From: Hormoscilla sp. GM7CHS1pb
GTDB taxonomy: Bacteria > Cyanobacteriota > Cyanobacteriia > Cyanobacteriales > Desertifilaceae
Assembly (NCBI GenBank): GCA_014323675.1
Contig: JACONN010000005.1
Span: 496,001 to 560,000, forward strand
Direction: 5' to 3'
Length of the DNA: 64,000 nucleotides
Shown: positions 62,022-64,000 of the stretch, in pieces
Position numbering within the stretch: position 1 is the stretch's first letter
Layout: each line of letters starts with the position of its first letter
Notes under the pieces: generated by a model
What the model saw: only the letters and a program-made list of their open reading frames with translations
Database searches by the model: none
What the model was told of the DNA's origin: nothing
Position numbers and translations under genes: made by a program

Positions 62022-63239
62022 ATGAAATCGACCAAATCTTTGCCTTTGAGTTGGGAAGAACTACAACAACTCGCCACATTTGAGCGAGATCCGGCGAACG
62101 GACCAACCAATTCCCAAGCGAGATTGCGGCTGTTTGGACAAGCCGAATCAGATGTGCGAGTTATTCTTTATCGCGATCATCATGCTTGGTGTCCTTATTG
62201 CCAAAAAGTGTGGCTGTGGTTAGAGGAAAAGCAGATTCCGTACCGGATCGAGAAGGTCACTATGTTCTGTTATGGAACGAAAGAAACGTGGTATAAGGAA
62301 AAGGTGCGATCGGGAATGCTTCCTGCACTAGAACTTGACGGTCAGTTAATTACAGAAAGTGATGATATCTTATTAGCATTAGAAGACGCATTTGGCCCAT
62401 TAAATCAGGCGGGAATGCGCGATGGCCGAGCGCTGCCTCTGCGCCAGCTAGAACGCCTACTCTTTCGCGGCTGGTGTAGTTGGTTGTGCTACCGCAAGCG
62501 ATCGCCAAAAGACGAACAACGCAGTCGAGATCGATTTACCACCATCGTGGCTGAAGTTGAAGCAGCTCTGGCCAGTACTCCAGGACCTTATTTTCTGGAA
62601 GAATTTGGTATAGCTGATGTGGTTTTTACTCCCTATGTCGAGCGGATGAATGCCAGCCTCTACTACTACAAAGGCTATTCATTGCGGGAAGAAAACCCAA
62701 AGCTCTCTGATTGGTTTGATGCTATGGAAACCCGATCCACCTATCGAGGGACACAAAGCGATTTTCATACCCATGCCCACGATTTACCACCGCAAATGGG
62801 CGGATGCTATCCTAACGAAGAATCTCAAACTGATATTAATCAAAAACGAGTCGATTGCGGTCCTTGGTTCGGATTACCAGATGTGATGTATCCAGAACCC
62901 GAAACGTCTCGACTAGAAGCTCTGCACCGGGTGATAAAGCATCGTCATAATATCATTCGCGTTAATCCAGCGGACGATCGCCTTTTTGATGAAGCCTTGC
63001 GTTGCGCTCTGACTTACATGATAACAGGAGAACTCTGTCCGCCACCATCTGCTTCCGATCCAGCCCTGCGCTACCTGCGCGATCGCATTAGCGTACCGAG
63101 AGATATGTCCATCTATGCCGCCAAACGACTGAGAGAAGCATTAGAAACTACGGCAGCCCTATCTGGCGATCGCCAAGGAATACCCATTCCGGTGCGCGAT
63201 CGGCACGATCAAAATCCAGCTAATTTCACCCAAATTTAA
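62022..63239 (+). CDS. Glutathione S-transferase family protein
   Basis: A 405-residue protein with an N-terminal thioredoxin-fold domain carrying CPYC (HHAWCPYCQKVWLWLEEKQI), the cis-Pro/Glu-Ser GSH-binding segment MLPALELDGQLITESDDILL, and a helical GST C domain (GPYFLEEFGIADVVFTPYVE). A further 170-residue C-terminal extension (LHRVIKHRHNIIRVNPADDR, SVPRDMSIYAAKRLREALET) is typical of the longer cyanobacterial/plant forms. The Cys active site suggests an omega- or glutaredoxin-like thiol transferase. It appears monocistronic. Confidence 0.9.
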   Translation: MKSTKSLPLSWEELQQLATFERDPANGPTNSQARLRLFGQAESDVRVILYRDHHAWCPYCQKVWLWLEEKQIPYRIEKVTMFCYGTKETWYKEKVRSGMLPALELDGQLITESDDILLALEDAFGPLNQAGMRDGRALPLRQLERLLFRGWCSWLCYRKRSPKDEQRSRDRFTTIVAEVEAALASTPGPYFLEEFGIADVVFTPYVERMNASLYYYKGYSLREENPKLSDWFDAMETRSTYRGTQSDFHTHAHDLPPQMGGCYPNEESQTDINQKRVDCGPWFGLPDVMYPEPETSRLEALHRVIKHRHNIIRVNPADDRLFDEALRCALTYMITGELCPPPSASDPALRYLRDRISVPRDMSIYAAKRLREALETTAALSGDRQGIPIPVRDRHDQNPANFTQI

Positions 63240-63369
63240 CAATGGAGTGGTAATTCCCCTCTTCAAATCTTTGATTGCAGAGGGGATGATAGATACCCCC
63301 TATTTTATTTTTAATAAAGGACATGGGGTGCTATTAAAATTTGGTGTTGAAGACAATAAAAAACCTAAT

Positions 63370-63978
63370 TTAATTCAAATATGTTTCCCTTTTGCTTGAC
63401 AATAAAAAACTTATCGTTCCGAAAATTTTATCTAAATCGGTAATAGTAATTCTCAACTTACTTTTTGTAAATTCATCGGATACTAATTTTCCAAATTGCC
63501 ATAATTCTCCATCCGTTACTATCCCATACACGGGAAGTTCCTCGGCTTTATTTAATTTTTGTACAGCAATCAACTCAGCTAGACATTGCCCCCATCCCTC
63601 GCTAAAATCATTCTTTTTTGCTTCAACAACAATGATGATTGGAAAACCCAAAACAGTTTTACCTAATTCTGATTTTGTTGAGAACAAGTAATCAGGCGTT
63701 CCATTTAGTTTAGCATCATAAGTTATGGACTTGTGGCTCCAAAGAGTATATCCATTAACAAAACTTTTATAAACTTCCCTTAAAATTGGATAAATGATAT
63801 TTTCGCATCTTGAGTATTCAGATGTGTATATATCCATGTTCTGTTCGCTGAATTGAAATTCCTTAACAAAAAAATCGGAAGGTTTTAGATCGGTAATTTC
63901 AATAAAGTATTCTTCCAAATACTTTATATTATACTCTTCTTGAACTTGAGCAATAGTTTTATAGTCGCTAAAAGCCAT
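63370..63978 (-). CDS. Hypothetical protein with PD-(D/E)XK nuclease-like motif
   Basis: A 202-residue AT-rich gene. It carries GTPDYLFSTKS followed 17 residues later by IIIVVEAKKNDFSEGWGQCL, i.e. D...E-A-K, with a helix AELIAVQKLNKAE, the pattern of PD-(D/E)XK nucleases and their inactive relatives common in cyanobacteria. The function is unknown; AT-rich composition suggests an accessory origin. Upstream 63240-63369 holds only a weak hairpin (CCCCTC...GAGGGG). Confidence 0.6.
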   Translation of the reverse strand: MAFSDYKTIAQVQEEYNIKYLEEYFIEITDLKPSDFFVKEFQFSEQNMDIYTSEYSRCENIIYPILREVYKSFVNGYTLWSHKSITYDAKLNGTPDYLFSTKSELGKTVLGFPIIIVVEAKKNDFSEGWGQCLAELIAVQKLNKAEELPVYGIVTDGELWQFGKLVSDEFTKSKLRITITDLDKIFGTISFLLSSKRETYLN

Positions 63979-64000
63979 TAATAACTCCTATTTGATTTTA

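Overview
The window reads as chromosomal DNA of a cyanobacterium, probably a filamentous, repeat-rich one. The octamer GCGATCGC (HIP1) and its core CGATCG recur throughout. Photosynthesis-related genes are present: psbY, a psbP-like relic, a phycobilin-type heme oxygenase and a geranylgeranyl-reductase-family flavoprotein. The genus cannot be fixed from the sequence alone.

Layout. 1-3.6 kb: 3' end of pyrH, frr, a ChlP-like oxidoreductase, palindromic repeats and rpmF. 3.6-8.1 kb: a gene-poor stretch, maf, a decayed psbP-like gene and an AT-rich type II restriction-modification pair. 8.5-12.4 kb: a sodium/solute symporter gene split by an ORF-less group II intron, its small DUF4212 partner, and heme oxygenase. 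13-18.3 kb: a wrecked DUF433/DUF5615 toxin-antitoxin pair and two large secreted, calcium-binding or adhesive proteins. 18.6-24.9 kb: GNAT acetyltransferase, a beta-propeller glycosidase, rph, adk, a cobalamin adenosyltransferase-like gene, and a dTMP-synthesis pair (dCMP deaminase and archaeal-type thymidylate synthase). 25.5-28 kb: a complete group II intron encoding a reverse transcriptase/maturase with an HNH domain. 28-34 kb: a pyridine-nucleotide-disulfide oxidoreductase, cobD, hup and an RTX-repeat protein. 34-41 kb: the folC-pilM-pilN-pilO-pilQ run for type IV pili. 42-46.8 kb: psbY, gamma-carbonic anhydrase, a TIGR02652-type gene, VOC protein, AAA ATPase and aldose epimerase. 47-51 kb: tRNA-Lys, ssb and mreBCD. 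51.1-59.2 kb: a minus-strand accessory cluster. 59.2-64 kb: an IS66-type element, a dhaK relic, a GST and a PD-(D/E)XK-like protein.

The most unusual candidate system is the 51-59 kb cluster. It holds a LanC-type cyclase domain with its zinc ligands intact but no dehydratase half; an aspartyl-hydroxylase-like enzyme whose N terminus is a Nif11 RiPP-leader domain; a short secreted peptide; a tandem FkbM methyltransferase; a GT2 glycosyltransferase; a FGE/SUMF1-fold protein; and a 2OG-Fe(II) oxygenase. It looks like a peptide-modification locus damaged by transposition.

Two themes run through the window. First, several families of short palindromic repeats and MITE-like elements occupy intergenic DNA and have also entered coding sequence (cobD, the disulfide reductase, the AAA ATPase, the gamma-carbonic anhydrase tail, the pilQ tail). 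Second, about ten genes are interrupted by single-base shifts that fall almost always in homopolymers, mostly G/C runs. This suggests sequencing or assembly error rather than true gene loss, so those genes are reported as frameshifted CDSs. Genuine decay (psbP-like, SIMPL, dhaK, lanM) is reported separately.
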